Counted from the first letter of the stretch, positions 25,312 to 35,823 are shown. The stretch: 64,000 nt of DNA from Mesorhizobium sp. (GCA_004963905.1 SUGL01000009.1:62001-126000); one strand, 5' to 3'. Notes: generated by a model from the sequence alone, not told the origin. Made by a program: numbers and translations.

Positions 25312-28300
25312 ATGAATGTTGAACTCTCACGGCGCGCGTTCCTGCAGACGGCAGGCGCGGGTCTCGCCGGTACGACACTAGGGGCTTTCGGCTTCGCCGA
25401 CATTGAGGCCGCGCATGCGGCGGCGATACGGTCCTTCAAGCTCGCCAACGCAACCGAGACGCGCAACACCTGCCCGTACTGTTCGGTAGCCTGCGGGATA
25501 ATCCTGTATTCGAAAGGCGATCTCAGGAAGGGCGAAAAGGCCGACATCACCCATATCGAGGGCGATACCGACCATCCGACCAATCGCGGCACCCTGTGCC
25601 CCAAGGGATCGGCTCTTCTCGGTTTCGTGAAGTCTCCGACCCGGCTGCAGCATCCGATGGTCCGCAAGCCCGGGTCCGACAAGTTCGAGCAGATCAGCTG
25701 GGAAGACGCGCTCGACCGCATCGCCCGACTGATGAAGGACGATCGCGACAAGAACTTCGTCGCGAAGAACAATGACGGCGTGACGGTCAACCGGTGGCTC
25801 ACCACAGGCTTCCTCGCCGCCTCGGCTTCGACCAATGAAACCGCGTTCGCGACCTACAAGGTAGTCCGCAGCACAGGCATACTGGCGTTCGACAACCAGG
25901 CACGTGTCTGACACGGCCCGACGGTGGCGAGTCTCGCCCCAACATTCGGCCGTGGCGCAATGACCAATTCCTGGACCGACATCAGGAATACGGACCTCGT
26001 CGTGATCATGGGCGGCAATGCCGCGGAAGCGCATCCCTGCGGCTTCAAATGGGTCACGGAGGCGAAAGCCAATCGCGGCGCCAAGCTCATCGTCATCGAC
26101 CCGCGCTTCACGCGCTCGGCTTCGGTGTCGGACCTTTACGCACCGATCCGCCAGGGAACCGACATCGCCTTCCTGCTCGGGCTGATCAACTACTGTATAA
26201 AGCACGACAAAGTGCAATGGGACTATGTCAAGGCCTTCACCAACGCCACCTATGTCGTCAAGGAGGGCTTCACATATCAGGACGGCCTCTTCTCCGGCTA
26301 TGATGAAGCGAAGCGGGACTACGACAAGTCCAGTTGGGACTATGACATAGGTCCGGACGGCTTTGCCGTCGTCGACGAGACGCTGCAGAACCCACGCTGC
26401 GTGTGGAACCTCTTGAAGAACCACGTCTCCGCCTATGCGCCGGAGATGGTCGAGCGCATCTGCGGCACGCCAAAGGACAAATTCCTGAAGGTGGCCGCGA
26501 TGGTCGCGGAGACCTCTTCGCCGACCAAAGCGATGACGTCGATGTACGCGCTTGGCTGGACCCAGCACTCGAAGGGCTCGCAGAACATCCGCGCCATGGC
26601 GATGCTGCAGCTCGTGCTCGGCAACATCGGCATTCGCGGCGGCGGCATGAATGCATTGCGCGGCCATTCGAATATCCAGGGGCTGACCGACATCGGGCTG
26701 ATGTCGAACCTGCTGCCGGGCTATCTCACGGTGCCGACGCAAAAGGAGCCGGACCTCGCGACCTACATGTCGACGCGCGGCTTCAAGCCGCTGCGGCCGA
26801 ACCAGATGAGTTATTGGCAGAACTACAAGAAGTTCTTCGTGAGCTTCCAGAAGTCGATGTGGGGCGATGCGGCAACGCCGCAGAACGACTTCGCCTATGA
26901 CTATCTGCCCAAGCTCGACGTGCCGGGCTACGACCTGTTGCGTTCCTTCGAGCTGATGCACCAGGGCAAGATGAACGGCTATTTCTGCCAAGGCTTCAAC
27001 CCGCTGCAGGCGGCCCCGAACAAGAAGAAGGTGACCGAGTCCCTCTCGAAGCTCAAATTCCTCGTCATCATGGACCCGCTGGATACCGAGACGGGGCGGT
27101 TCTGGGAAAACCATGGCCCTTACAACGATGTCGATCCGACGAAAATCCAGACGGAGGTATACCAGCTGCCCTCGACCTGCTTCGCCGAGGACGACGGCTC
27201 GCTGGTCAATTCTGGACGCTGGCTGCAGTGGCATTGGGCCGGCGGCACCCCTCCCGGGGAGGCCAAGCGCGATACCTGGATCATGGCGCAGCTCTATCTG
27301 CGCCTGAAGGAACTCTACACCAAGGAAGGCGGCGCCTTCCCCGATCCGATCGTCAAGCTGAACTGGCCTTACGCCGATCCCGGCGACCCGAAGGCCGAAG
27401 AACTTGCCCAGGAGATCAACGGCAGGGCGCTGGCGAGGGTGACCGACACGGCCGATCCGACGAAGGTGCTGGCCGAGGCCGGCAAGCTGCTGCCGGCGTT
27501 TGCCGCGCTGCGCGACGACGGCTCGACCGCCTGCGGCTGCTGGATCTATTCCGGCTGCTTCAACGAGAACGGCAACAACATGTCAAGGCGGGACACGAGC
27601 GATCCGGACGACGCAGGCTTCTACTCCAAATGGGCGTTCTCATGGCCCGCCAACCGCCGCATTCTCTACAACAGGGCCTCCGCGGACCTCACCGGAAAAC
27701 CGTGGGATCCAAGCCGCAAAGTGATCGAATGGGACGGCCAAAAATGGTCGGGCTACGATGTGCCCGATATCGCCCCGACCGCAAAGCCCGATCAGGTCGG
27801 CCCGTTCATCATGAACCCGGAGGGCGTATCGCGTCTCTTTACCCGGGGCATGATGCGCGACGGACCGTTCCCGGCACACTACGAGCCTTTCGAGTCGCCG
27901 ATCGTCAATCCGGTCGCGCCCAAAGTCCGCGGCAATCCGGCAGCGCGTGTTTTCCAGGGCGACATGGCCCAGTTTGCCGAAGCGGCTTCCAAGGAGTTTC
28001 CCTATGCGGCGACTTCTTACCGCCTGACCGAGCATTTCCACTTCTGGACCAAGCACGTCATCGTCAACGCGGTGATCCAGCCGGAATTCTTCGTGGAGAT
28101 TTCGGAACAGCTTGCGGCCGAGAAGGGCATCACCAAGGGCGGCTGGGTGCGTGTCTGGTCCAAGCGCGGTTCGGTCGTGGCCAAGGCCATGGTAACCAAG
28201 CGGATCAAGCCGCTTACCTGCGACGGCAAGACCATCCATATCGTCGGCATTCCGCTGCATTGGGGCTTCACGGGAGCGGCAAGGAAAGGCTTCGGCCCCA

Positions 28301-28398
28301 ACATGCTCACTCCCTTTGTCGGCGACGCCAATATCGAGACGCCCGAGTACAAGGCGTTCCTGGTCAATATCGAGCCCGCGCCAGGGCCGGTGGCATAG
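25312..28398 (+). CDS. fdnG: Formate dehydrogenase-N alpha subunit, selenoprotein (Sec at codon 200)
   Basis: One 1028-residue product read through an in-frame TGA at 25909-25911. The upstream part ends NQARV and the downstream part begins HGPTVASLAPTFGRG, exactly the context of Sec196 in E. coli FdnG. The N-terminus has a twin-arginine signal (SRRAFLQTAG), then a 4Fe-4S site with C54, C57 and C61 (NTCPYCSVACGI) plus a later Cys (GTLCPKGS). Molybdopterin-binding motifs follow (GWTQHSKGSQNIRAMAM, NALRGHSNIQG). It oxidises formate in the periplasm. GGGAGG precedes ATG 25312. An annotation that stops at the TGA would split the gene into two false pieces. Confidence 0.96.
25909..25950 (+). promoter_or_regulatory. 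Bacterial SECIS element with UGA selenocysteine codon
   Basis: The UGA is followed about 14 nt later by the hairpin GGCG-AGTCT-CGCC (25926-25938). The apical loop AGTCT is the same as in E. coli fdnG, where the loop GU contacts SelB. The stem is GC-richer than in E. coli. Confidence 0.85.
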
Positions 28399-28410
28399 GA
28401 GGAGCGAGCG

Positions 28411-29361
28411 ATGTTTCCTCCCCTTCCCAATCCCTCGACGACCGAGACGGCACCACGTCTGTCCGAGAAGGACCTCATCCGCCGCTCAGCGTCGACCGTG
28501 CCCGCCCCCGAGAAGCGCCTGACGGAAGTCGCCAAGCTTATCGATGTTTCGAAATGCATCGGCTGCAAGGCATGCCAGACGGCATGCATCGAGTGGAACG
28601 ACACGCATCCGGAAGTCGGGGGTTTCGCCGGCGCCTTCGAGAACCCTCCCGACCTGACGCCGGACATGTTCACGCTGATGCGCTACAGCGAATGGGACAA
28701 CCCCGAGACCAACGAGCTCGAATGGCTGATCAGGAAGGACGGCTGCATGCACTGCGCCGATCCCGGCTGCCTCAAGGCCTGCCCGGCACCGGGGGCGATC
28801 GTGCAGTATTCGAACGGCATCGTCGATTTCGTCCACGAGAACTGCATCGGCTGCGGCTACTGCATCAAGGGCTGCCCGTTCAACATTCCGCGCATCTCCA
28901 AGGTCGACCACACGGCCTACAAATGCACGCTCTGCTCCGATCGTGTGGCGGTCGGCCAAGGGCCGGCCTGTGCCAAGGCCTGTCCGACCCAGGCGATCGT
29001 GTTCGGCACGAAGGAGGAGATGAAAAAGCACGCCGACGGCCGCATCAAGGACTTGAAGTCGCGCGGCTTCCTCAACGCCGGCCTCTACGACCCGCCGGGC
29101 GTCGGCGGGACACACGTGATGTATGTGCTGCACCATGCCGACCAGCCAGAAATCTACTCGGGCCTGCCGAAGGATCCGAAGATCAGTCCGCTGGTGGAGG
29201 CATGGAAAGGCGTGACCAAATACGCAGGCCTCACGGTCTTGGGCGTGGCGGCCGGTGTCGGCCTGCTCCACCATTTGATCATGGGACCGAACAGGGTAAC
29301 CGAAGCGGATGAGGAGCACGCCGAGGAATTGACGGAAGGCGACAGCCATGGCCGCCGATGA
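28411..29361 (+). CDS. fdnH: Formate dehydrogenase-N beta (iron-sulfur) subunit
   Basis: A 316-residue four-cluster ferredoxin subunit. Cys motifs in order are [45 protein letters not shown], and KCTLCSDR with ACAKACP. A C-terminal transmembrane helix near residue 270 ([20 protein letters not shown]) anchors it, as in FdnH. It passes electrons from FdnG to the cytochrome subunit. It begins 12 bp after fdnG behind AGGAGGAG and overlaps the next gene by 14 bp. Confidence 0.95.
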   Translation: MFPPLPNPSTTETAPRLSEKDLIRRSASTVPAPEKRLTEVAKLIDVSKCIGCKACQTACIEWNDTHPEVGGFAGAFENPPDLTPDMFTLMRYSEWDNPETNELEWLIRKDGCMHCADPGCLKACPAPGAIVQYSNGIVDFVHENCIGCGYCIKGCPFNIPRISKVDHTAYKCTLCSDRVAVGQGPACAKACPTQAIVFGTKEEMKKHADGRIKDLKSRGFLNAGLYDPPGVGGTHVMYVLHHADQPEIYSGLPKDPKISPLVEAWKGVTKYAGLTVLGVAAGVGLLHHLIMGPNRVTEADEEHAEELTEGDSHGRR

Positions 29362-30052
29362 CGTGAAACCGAACGAACAGATACATCCCGGCAAGCCCGT
29401 TATCGTGGACCGCTACACGGTGGGCGCGCGGATCAACCATTGGATCACCGCGGCCAGCCTGATCCTGCTCGCGCTGTCCGGCCTTGCGATGTTTCATCCG
29501 AGCCTGTTTTTCCTGTCCCGCCTTTTCGGCGGGGGTCAGTTCACGCGCTTCATCCATCCATGGATCGGCGTCGTGCTCTTCTTCAGCTTCCTTGGGCTTT
29601 TCCTCCGCTTCTGGAAGGCCAATTTGTGGAAACGCGAGGACGGAACATGGCTCGCCCGCTTCCGCGACGTGCTGGCCAACCACGAGGACAGCGCTCCCGA
29701 GGTCGGCAAGTACAATGCCGGCCAGAAGCTCGTCTTCTGGTCGATGTCGGTGCTGATCGTGATCCTGATCTCCAGCGGATTGGTGGCTTGGGATCAGTAT
29801 TTCTCGCAGTATACGACAATCGATCAGAAACGCCTGGCCATACTTGTCCACGCTGTAGCCGCGGTCGCGATCATCGGCGTCTGGATCGTCCATTTCTACT
29901 CGGCCATCTGGGTGCGCGGTACCATTCCCGCCATGACGCGAGGACGGGTGACCGGCGGCTGGGCCTGGCGGCATCACCGCAAATGGCTGCGCGAACTCGT
30001 CACCAAATCGAGCAAGGGTGCAGGACCATCGGGATCGAAGCCCGCCGAATAG
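29348..30052 (+). CDS. fdnI: Formate dehydrogenase-N gamma subunit (cytochrome b556)
   Basis: A 234-residue membrane subunit with four predicted helices (starting near residues 31, 69, 130 and 166). Haem-ligand His candidates are in [13 protein letters not shown] and [11 protein letters not shown] in the first half and [20 protein letters not shown] in the last helix, as in FdnI. It transfers electrons to quinone. The start overlaps fdnH. The C-terminal tail is Lys/Ser-rich and cytoplasmic. Confidence 0.94.
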   Translation: MAADDVKPNEQIHPGKPVIVDRYTVGARINHWITAASLILLALSGLAMFHPSLFFLSRLFGGGQFTRFIHPWIGVVLFFSFLGLFLRFWKANLWKREDGTWLARFRDVLANHEDSAPEVGKYNAGQKLVFWSMSVLIVILISSGLVAWDQYFSQYTTIDQKRLAILVHAVAAVAIIGVWIVHFYSAIWVRGTIPAMTRGRVTGGWAWRHHRKWLRELVTKSSKGAGPSGSKPAE

Positions 30053-30055
30053 AGC

Positions 30056-30090
30056 GGGCGCTGGCGGGATGATTTTTGCGCCCTAGTTTT
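30056..30090 (+). terminator. Possible weak terminator/attenuating hairpin between fdnI and fdhE
   Basis: GGGCGC (30056-30061) can pair with GCGCCC (30078-30083) over a 16-nt loop, followed by TAGTTTT. The stem is short and the loop long, so partial read-through into fdhE is expected. Confidence 0.35.
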
Positions 30091-30156
30091 ATGTTTGCGC
30101 ATGATTGTGTGCGCCGGTCAGGCAGCCACGTGGCCCGTGTGGTTCGTGAGGTTCGA

Positions 30157-31074
30157 ATGCCAAGACAGATCATTCCGGCCGGTTCAGACCCCACCGCCAT
30201 CGGCGAAGTCTCTGCTCCTCCTTTTGCCCGTCTTCCTGAGCCTGCGCTTCTGTTCTCCCGCCGCGCTGAACGGTGGAACGCGCTGGCGGCAGGCCATGAG
30301 CTGGGTCCCTATCTCCGCTTCCTTGCCGGCCTCGCCGGCGTGCAGAAGGCCATTCAGGAAGACCTGGCGGAGCCGGAGATGCCCAGTCCTGCAGCGCGCG
30401 AGCGCGCGCGCAGCTTCGGAATGCCGCCGCTCGACCGCGCCAACCTGGCGCTCGACACGGCCGCCGAGACGCTCGATCGACTCGTCGCCGCAGTATCGGA
30501 GGTGGAGAAGCCTCCGGCCGCGGCCGATGCGCTCGACCGTTTGAAGCAGGACATCCCCCCGAACCGCGATACCATGGTACGCGCTGTGCTCGCGAATGCG
30601 ATCCCGATGGAGGCGCTCGCCGAGCACGTCTATGTCGCGGCCGCGCTGCAGGTTCACTTCGCCCGTCTCGCAGCCCGCCTCGATGCCCGCGCGCTGGTGC
30701 CGGTTGGCGAAGGCGCATGCCCTGCCTGCGGCAGCCCGCCGGCGTCCTCCATCATCGTCGGCTGGCAGGGCGCCCACGGGGCGCGGTTCTGCGCATGTTC
30801 GCTCTGCGGCACGCTGTGGAATCACGTGCGCATCAAATGCACGCTGTGCGGCTCGACCAAGGGCATCGGCTACCAAGAGATTGACGGCGGACAGGGGACG
30901 GTTAAGGCAGAGACCTGTGATTCCTGCGGCTGCTATGTGAAGATCCTTCATCAGCACAAGGATCCCGGTCTCGATCCGGTTGCCGACGATGTGGCGACGC
31001 TTGGGCTCGACATCCTCGTCCGTGAAGGCGGCTATCGTCGGGGCTCGTTCAACCCGTTCCTGATTGGCTATTGA
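30157..31074 (+). CDS. fdhE: Formate dehydrogenase accessory protein
   Basis: A 305-residue cytoplasmic protein with the FdhE layout: a helical N-terminal domain and a C-terminal pair of rubredoxin-like metal sites built from four Cys pairs (CPACGS, CACSLCG, IKCTLCGS, CDSCGC). FdhE binds the Tat-targeted alpha subunit and is needed for its maturation. Start 30157 has GTGAGG upstream; the frame is open further 5' but without support. selA starts 9 bp after its stop codon. Confidence 0.93.
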   Translation: MPRQIIPAGSDPTAIGEVSAPPFARLPEPALLFSRRAERWNALAAGHELGPYLRFLAGLAGVQKAIQEDLAEPEMPSPAARERARSFGMPPLDRANLALDTAAETLDRLVAAVSEVEKPPAAADALDRLKQDIPPNRDTMVRAVLANAIPMEALAEHVYVAAALQVHFARLAARLDARALVPVGEGACPACGSPPASSIIVGWQGAHGARFCACSLCGTLWNHVRIKCTLCGSTKGIGYQEIDGGQGTVKAETCDSCGCYVKILHQHKDPGLDPVADDVATLGLDILVREGGYRRGSFNPFLIGY

Positions 31075-31082
31075 GGTGCGCG

Positions 31083-32501
31083 ATGACCGGTCCGCCCACG
31101 AGCCACCTGCGCGATCTCCCGTCAGTCGATCGCGTGCTGAAGACCCCAATCTCGGCCGCGGCGGTCGAGCGTTTCGGGCAGCAGTCGGCGACGCGCGCCA
31201 TCCGGGACACGCTCGAAGAAGCACGGGCGGCTTGCCGCGCCGGGGCTGAAGTGCCTGCGCCGAGCGACCTCGCCGCCGACGCGCTCGCCCGCCTCGAGGC
31301 CGCGGAGCGCCCATCGCTGCGCCCGGTTTTCAACCTGACCGGCACCGTGCTGCACACCAATCTCGGCCGTGCGCTCATCGCGGAAGAAGCTGTAGAGGCG
31401 ATGCGCGCTGCCATGCGCGAAGCGGTGGCGCTCGAATTCGACATCGCGACCGGCAGGCGCGGCGAACGCGACGATCACCTGCAGGCCCTCGTACGCGAGC
31501 TCACCGGGGCCGAGGAGGCAACCGTCGTCAACAATAACGCGGCCGCGGTGCTTCTCGTCCTGAACACGCTGTCGCTTGGCCGCGAGGCCGTCGTATCGCG
31601 TGGCGAATTGATCGAGATCGGCGGCTCGTTTCGCATGCCAGACATCATGACCCGCGCGGGCGCGAAGCTCGTCGAGGTCGGCACCACCAACCGCACGCAT
31701 CCCATGGACTATCTTTCGGCCGTCGGTCCGGCGACCGGGGTCGTCTTCAAGGTGCACACCTCGAACTACCGGATCGACGGGTTCACGGCGGAAGTCTCGG
31801 CGCGCGAGCTTTCGGCGATCGCCAAGGAGCGCTGCGTGCTCCTCGTCCACGATCTCGGCTCGGGCACGCTCATCGATCTTGCCCAATACGGCCTCAAGCA
31901 CGAGCCCACCGTGCGCGAGGCGATTGTGGACGGCGCCGATCTCGTCACCTTCTCGGGCGACAAGCTGCTCGGAGGCCCGCAGGCGGGGTTCATCGTAGGC
32001 CGGAAGGATCTTCTTGCCGCGATCAATCAAAACCCGATGAAGCGGGCGCTTCGCCTCGACAAGCTCCGGCTGGCCGCGCTGGAGGCGACGCTGAAGCTCT
32101 ATCGAAATCCGGATCGCCTGGCGGAACGGCTGCCGACGCTGAAGCTGCTCGCACGCCCCGCCGCCGGCATTGCCGTGCAGGCCCGACGCCTCGCTCCCAT
32201 CCTTTCCAATGCCCTGGGCGATGAATATGCGGTGGACATGGTGGAGTGCCGCAGCCAGGTCGGATCGGGCGCGTTGCCGCTCGACACCCTGCCGAGCGCC
32301 GGGCTTGCCATCAGCCATCAATCGGGAAGCGGCCAGGCCCTGGAAACGCTCGCGGCGGCATTGCGGGCGCTGCCCGTTCCGGTGATCGGACGCATCGAAA
32401 AGCAGGCGCTCATTCTCGATCTGCGCTGCCTCGAAGACGAGGCCGGCTTGCTGGCCGATCTTGCCAGCTTCTCTCCGGGAGGTAGTCGTGCGGTGGCTTG
32501 A
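31083..32501 (+). CDS. selA: L-seryl-tRNA(Sec) selenium transferase
   Basis: A 472-residue PLP enzyme converting Ser-tRNA(Sec) to Sec-tRNA(Sec) with selenophosphate. Signatures are NLTGTVLHTNLGRALIAEEA, EFDIATGRRGERDDHLQALV and the PLP lysine in TFSGDKLLGGPQAG. Length matches E. coli SelA (463). Start 31083 has TGAGG six bases upstream; the TTG at 31071 is in frame but overlaps the fdhE stop. The end overlaps the Sel1-repeat gene by 14 bp. Confidence 0.96.
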   Translation: MTGPPTSHLRDLPSVDRVLKTPISAAAVERFGQQSATRAIRDTLEEARAACRAGAEVPAPSDLAADALARLEAAERPSLRPVFNLTGTVLHTNLGRALIAEEAVEAMRAAMREAVALEFDIATGRRGERDDHLQALVRELTGAEEATVVNNNAAAVLLVLNTLSLGREAVVSRGELIEIGGSFRMPDIMTRAGAKLVEVGTTNRTHPMDYLSAVGPATGVVFKVHTSNYRIDGFTAEVSARELSAIAKERCVLLVHDLGSGTLIDLAQYGLKHEPTVREAIVDGADLVTFSGDKLLGGPQAGFIVGRKDLLAAINQNPMKRALRLDKLRLAALEATLKLYRNPDRLAERLPTLKLLARPAAGIAVQARRLAPILSNALGDEYAVDMVECRSQVGSGALPLDTLPSAGLAISHQSGSGQALETLAAALRALPVPVIGRIEKQALILDLRCLEDEAGLLADLASFSPGGSRAVA

Positions 32502-33276
32502 TCGTCTCTTGCACAAGCTCGTCCGGACACCCGCGGCTGACCGGCTAACGGTCGCCATCGATGCTGCCAGGCGGGGAGACTATGCCACAGCGCTCGGCAT
32601 ATGGGAGCCGCTGGCGCGCTCCGGATCGGCTCGCGCCCAAAACAATATCGGCGCATGCTTCGCCGAGGGGCTCGGCGTCGAACGCGACGGCAATCTCGCC
32701 TTCCGCTGGTTGGCGCTTGCCGCCGAAGCCGGCGATCCGGTCGGGCAGCGCAACCTTGCCTCGCTCTGCTTCCGCGGCGAAGGCGTCGAACAAAACTACA
32801 GACGCGCGGCCGAGCTTTATCGGCTCGCGGCGGAGCAAGGTGACGGACCGGCGCAGGACATGTTGAGCTGGATGCTTCTAGAGGGCGAGGTGATCGAGCC
32901 TGACCTTGCCGAAGCGCGGCGCTGGGCGCTGGCCGCCTCCGCACAAGGGATCGCATCGGCGATGACCCGCGTAGGCATGCTTCATCACGAAGCCCTCGGC
33001 GTGCCGCGCGATCCTGCCGAAGCGGTCCGCTGGTGGCGCAAGGCCGCGTTGCTCGGCGACACGGATGGTCAGGCCATGCTCGGCGCCGCCTGTCATCTCG
33101 GGGCTGGCGTTCCGGCCGACCCTGTCGAAGCCTATGCGTGGCTACTGCGCGCGCAAGCAGTCGGCAGTGTTCTGGCAGCCCGGTACATGGATGCAGCGCG
33201 CGCGGCGCTCACCACGCACGAAATCGCCGAGGCCGAACGCCGCGCCACGTTGCCGCTCGAGGAACTCAAGCCATGA
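32488..33276 (+). CDS. Sel1-type tetratricopeptide repeat protein inside the sel operon
   Basis: A 262-residue solenoid with about five to six Sel1-like repeats, each with the A-x-x-x-Lo-G-x-G pattern (ARAQNNIGACFAEGLGVERD, GQRNLASLCFRGEGVEQN, GQAMLGAACHLGAGVPADP). GTG 32488 is chosen as start because GGGAGG lies at ideal spacing; it overlaps selA by 14 bp, and its stop overlaps the selB start (ATGA). No signal peptide, so it is cytoplasmic. Such solenoids mediate protein contacts; its place between selA and selB suggests a role with the selenocysteine machinery, by inference only. Confidence 0.85.
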   Translation: MRWLDRLLHKLVRTPAADRLTVAIDAARRGDYATALGIWEPLARSGSARAQNNIGACFAEGLGVERDGNLAFRWLALAAEAGDPVGQRNLASLCFRGEGVEQNYRRAAELYRLAAEQGDGPAQDMLSWMLLEGEVIEPDLAEARRWALAASAQGIASAMTRVGMLHHEALGVPRDPAEAVRWWRKAALLGDTDGQAMLGAACHLGAGVPADPVEAYAWLLRAQAVGSVLAARYMDAARAALTTHEIAEAERRATLPLEELKP

Positions 33277-35330
33277 TCATCGGCACCGCGGGACATGTCG
33301 ATCACGGCAAGACGGCACTGGTGCAGGCGTTGACGGGCGTCGACACGGATCGGCTCCAGGAGGAGAAGGCGCGGGGCAGGACGATCGATTTGGGCTTCGC
33401 CTATCTCCCGACGCCGAGCGGGGACGTACTGGGTTTCATCGACGTTCCTGGCCATGAGCGCTTCGTGCATACCATGGTCGCCGGAGCAAGCGGCATCGAT
33501 TTCGTGCTGTTGGTGGTAGCGGCCGATGACGGCGTCATGCCGCAGACGCGTGAACATCTAGCAATCGTCGATCTCCTTGGCGTCAGTCGCGGGCTGGTCG
33601 TGCTTTCGAAATGCGATCTGGCCGATCCTCAACGACGCGCCGCCGTCGCCGCCGATATTCGCTCGGCACTCGCCGGCACGATGCTGGAACAGGCTGAGGC
33701 TATCCCTGTCTCCGCGGTCACGGGCGAAGGCATCCAAGACCTCAGGCGGCTGCTGTTCGAAGAGGCATCGCGCTTTGCCGGACGCTCGGTCTCGGGCCGC
33801 TTTCGATTGGCGGTCGACCGGTCCTTTACGCTGCGCGGCATCGGCACAGTCGTGACCGGCACCGTCCTTTCGGGCTCCGTCGGTGTCGGCGACAGCGTTG
33901 TGGTGAGCCCGTCGGGGCTCGCCGCGCGCGTTCGCTCGATCCACGCCCAGAACCGGGCGGCCGGGCGCGGCCGTGCCGGAAGCCGTTGCGCGCTCAATCT
34001 GACAGGCGATGGCGTCGGCAAGGAGGCAATCCGGCGCGGAGATGTGATCCTCGATCCCGCCCTTCACGCGCCGACGGACAGGATAGACGTCGAGCTGCGT
34101 GTGCTGCGCAGCGAGCCAAAGCCGATCGGGCAATGGTTCCCGGTGCGGCTCCATCATGGTGCGGCCGAGGCCGGGGCAAGGATCGTCCTTCTCGACGACG
34201 AGCCTGTAGCGCCCGGCGGCACGGCCAAGGTCCAGATTGTCCTGGAGAGCCCGATTGCCGCCGCTGCGGGCGACGCTTATGTGGTGCGCGACACCTCCGC
34301 GCAGCGGACCATCGGCGGCGGACGCTTCGTCGACCTCAGGGCGCCGAGCCGCAAACGCCGCTCGCCCGAACGGCTGGCCAGGCTCGAAGCATACACCTTC
34401 CCGGCGCCGGAGAAGGCCGTCACGGCGCTTCTCGACACGTCGCCCCGCTATCTCGATCTGGGCGCCTTCTCACGCGACCGGGCGCTCGGGGCCGAGGAGG
34501 CTGCAAACCTGATCGATCGACTGGGCCTTGTCGCCTTTTCTGTCGGCCAGACGCAGGTCGTGGTCTCGTCAATGCGCTGGGCTCGCTTTAAGCGCGACCT
34601 GAACGCTTTCCTGGAGGCCTTCCACGCCGGCAACCCGGATTTGCCGGGTATCGGAACGGAGAAACTGCGGCTTCATCTCGATCCCTGTCTTCCGGCACCA
34701 GCCTTCGCCGCTGCCATGCGAAGCCTCGCCCGCGCCGGTCAGATCGAGCTCGACGGCGCCTGGATTCGGCTTCCGGGCCATGAGGTCCGTCTCGCGGCCA
34801 GGGAAGAGGCTCTTTGGCGTGAAGTCGAGCCGCTGATGGCCGGCTCGGCGAGATTCCACCCCCCAAGAGTGCGCGACATCGCGGGCGAGCTTGGCAGGCC
34901 GGAAACGGAAATCCGCAAGCTTCTGAAGCTTAGCGGGCGCATCGGCACGGTGCACGAGGTCGCGCATGATCACTTCTTCCTTCGCTCGGCGCTGGCTGAG
35001 ATCGTCGCGATCGTCTGCAATCTGGCGGCCGAGCATGACGGGCAGTTCAGCGCCGCACAATTTCGCGACAGTGCGGGCAGCGGACGCAAGGTCGCCATTC
35101 ACATCCTCGAATTTCTCGATCGGCACGGCGTCACATTGCGGCGCGGCGACATGCGGCGCATCGACAAACATCGGCTGGACCTGTTTTGCCGCCATGACGA
35201 CCATGGGCCACCAATGGCAGATCCTGGAGGAGCATCGTCCCCGGTGGGGCGTCCGGACTTCAAATCCGGGAGGGGCCGCGAGCCGGTCCTTGGTGGGTTC
35301 GACTCCCACTCTCTTCCGCCGTTCTCCTGA
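33273..35330 (+). CDS. selB: Selenocysteine-specific elongation factor
   Basis: SelB is a GTPase that delivers Sec-tRNA(Sec) to UGA at a SECIS. P-loop [18 protein letters not shown]2/G3 [11 protein letters not shown] and [15 protein letters not shown], and G4 SKCDL are all present. The C-terminus has the winged-helix repeats that bind the SECIS, ending [23 protein letters not shown] 33273 overlaps the previous stop as ATGA. The conserved protein ends near 35200, but the first stop codon is at 35328, so the last 35 codons are read through the tRNA-Sec gene on the same strand (685 residues in all). Confidence 0.95.
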   Translation: MIIGTAGHVDHGKTALVQALTGVDTDRLQEEKARGRTIDLGFAYLPTPSGDVLGFIDVPGHERFVHTMVAGASGIDFVLLVVAADDGVMPQTREHLAIVDLLGVSRGLVVLSKCDLADPQRRAAVAADIRSALAGTMLEQAEAIPVSAVTGEGIQDLRRLLFEEASRFAGRSVSGRFRLAVDRSFTLRGIGTVVTGTVLSGSVGVGDSVVVSPSGLAARVRSIHAQNRAAGRGRAGSRCALNLTGDGVGKEAIRRGDVILDPALHAPTDRIDVELRVLRSEPKPIGQWFPVRLHHGAAEAGARIVLLDDEPVAPGGTAKVQIVLESPIAAAAGDAYVVRDTSAQRTIGGGRFVDLRAPSRKRRSPERLARLEAYTFPAPEKAVTALLDTSPRYLDLGAFSRDRALGAEEAANLIDRLGLVAFSVGQTQVVVSSMRWARFKRDLNAFLEAFHAGNPDLPGIGTEKLRLHLDPCLPAPAFAAAMRSLARAGQIELDGAWIRLPGHEVRLAAREEALWREVEPLMAGSARFHPPRVRDIAGELGRPETEIRKLLKLSGRIGTVHEVAHDHFFLRSALAEIVAIVCNLAAEHDGQFSAAQFRDSAGSGRKVAIHILEFLDRHGVTLRRGDMRRIDKHRLDLFCRHDDHGPPMADPGGASSPVGRPDFKSGRGREPVLGGFDSHSLPPFS
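35226..35318 (+). tRNA. selC: tRNA-Sec (anticodon TCA)
   Basis: The 93-nt gene aligns with E. coli selC. It has a long acceptor stem (GGAGGAGC with CTCTTCC, one G-U pair and a C-U mismatch at the eighth pair), an anticodon stem CCGGA/TCCGG around CTTCAAA with TCA anticodon, a long variable arm (GGGGCCGCGAGCCGGTCC), and T-arm GTGGG-TTCGACT-CCCAC. The discriminator is G. The following bases are CCG, so the CCA end is not encoded. A small GTTCTC/GAGAAC hairpin follows at 35321-35339. It lies wholly inside the selB reading frame. Confidence 0.95.
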
Positions 35331-35382
35331 AGCGAGAACACGGCCTTGAATACGTGGCGGACCTTTACGAGGAAGTGACGCG

Positions 35383-35823
35383 GTGTCAGCATCCTTTTTG
35401 CTTGAATTGGCAACTTCGGCCGAGACCGCCAAAGCTCGAGAGACGAGTTTCCGGCACGAGGCGGCTAGGCGGATTGCGCGGCTGGAGCAGGAACGCGCAT
35501 TCTGCTTCAGGCGGTTCAATCTCATGCAGGCGATCGCCGACGCCATGGCTGGGGCGGAAAGCGAGGATATCGCGGTGGCGTGCGCTTTCGCCGCCTTGCG
35601 CGCGAGCCTCGGCTGGAACGCCGACAGCGAGACCCGTTCTGAGGTGATCTCGCATTTTGCGCCGGTGGCGCTGGCGATGTTGCGGGACTCCAGCGGAAAC
35701 CAATCCGCCGGCATCCACGCCGCGCTTGCCGATTTCGAGCAGTGGTTTTCCAAAGCCCGAGGCGCCAGCTTCTGGAGCCTGTTCGAGCAGCAGATGCCCG
35801 ACACGCCCGTCGTCGATTTTTGA
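35383..35823 (+). CDS. Conserved hypothetical protein downstream of selC (146 aa)
   Basis: A 146-residue, mainly helical cytoplasmic protein. The first half is a coiled-coil-like ELATSAETAKARETSFRHEA ... ARLEQERAFCFRRFN; the second half is compact helical (ALRASLGWNADSETRSEVIS). GTG 35383 has GAGGAAG upstream. Same direction as the sel operon and about 50 bp past it, so it could be its last gene. I do not recognise a named family, and no selenium-linked motif is visible. Confidence 0.7.
   Translation: MSASFLLELATSAETAKARETSFRHEAARRIARLEQERAFCFRRFNLMQAIADAMAGAESEDIAVACAFAALRASLGWNADSETRSEVISHFAPVALAMLRDSSGNQSAGIHAALADFEQWFSKARGASFWSLFEQQMPDTPVVDF

Noticed and set aside
25378..27234. Leftward open frame of 618 codons
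   Set aside because: It is the antisense shadow of fdnG in high-GC DNA, with no ribosome-binding site or recognisable domain.
27228..29312. Rightward open frame of 694 codons overlapping fdnG and fdnH
   Set aside because: Wrong frame; the product is Arg/Gly-rich, while the true frames contain cofactor motifs.
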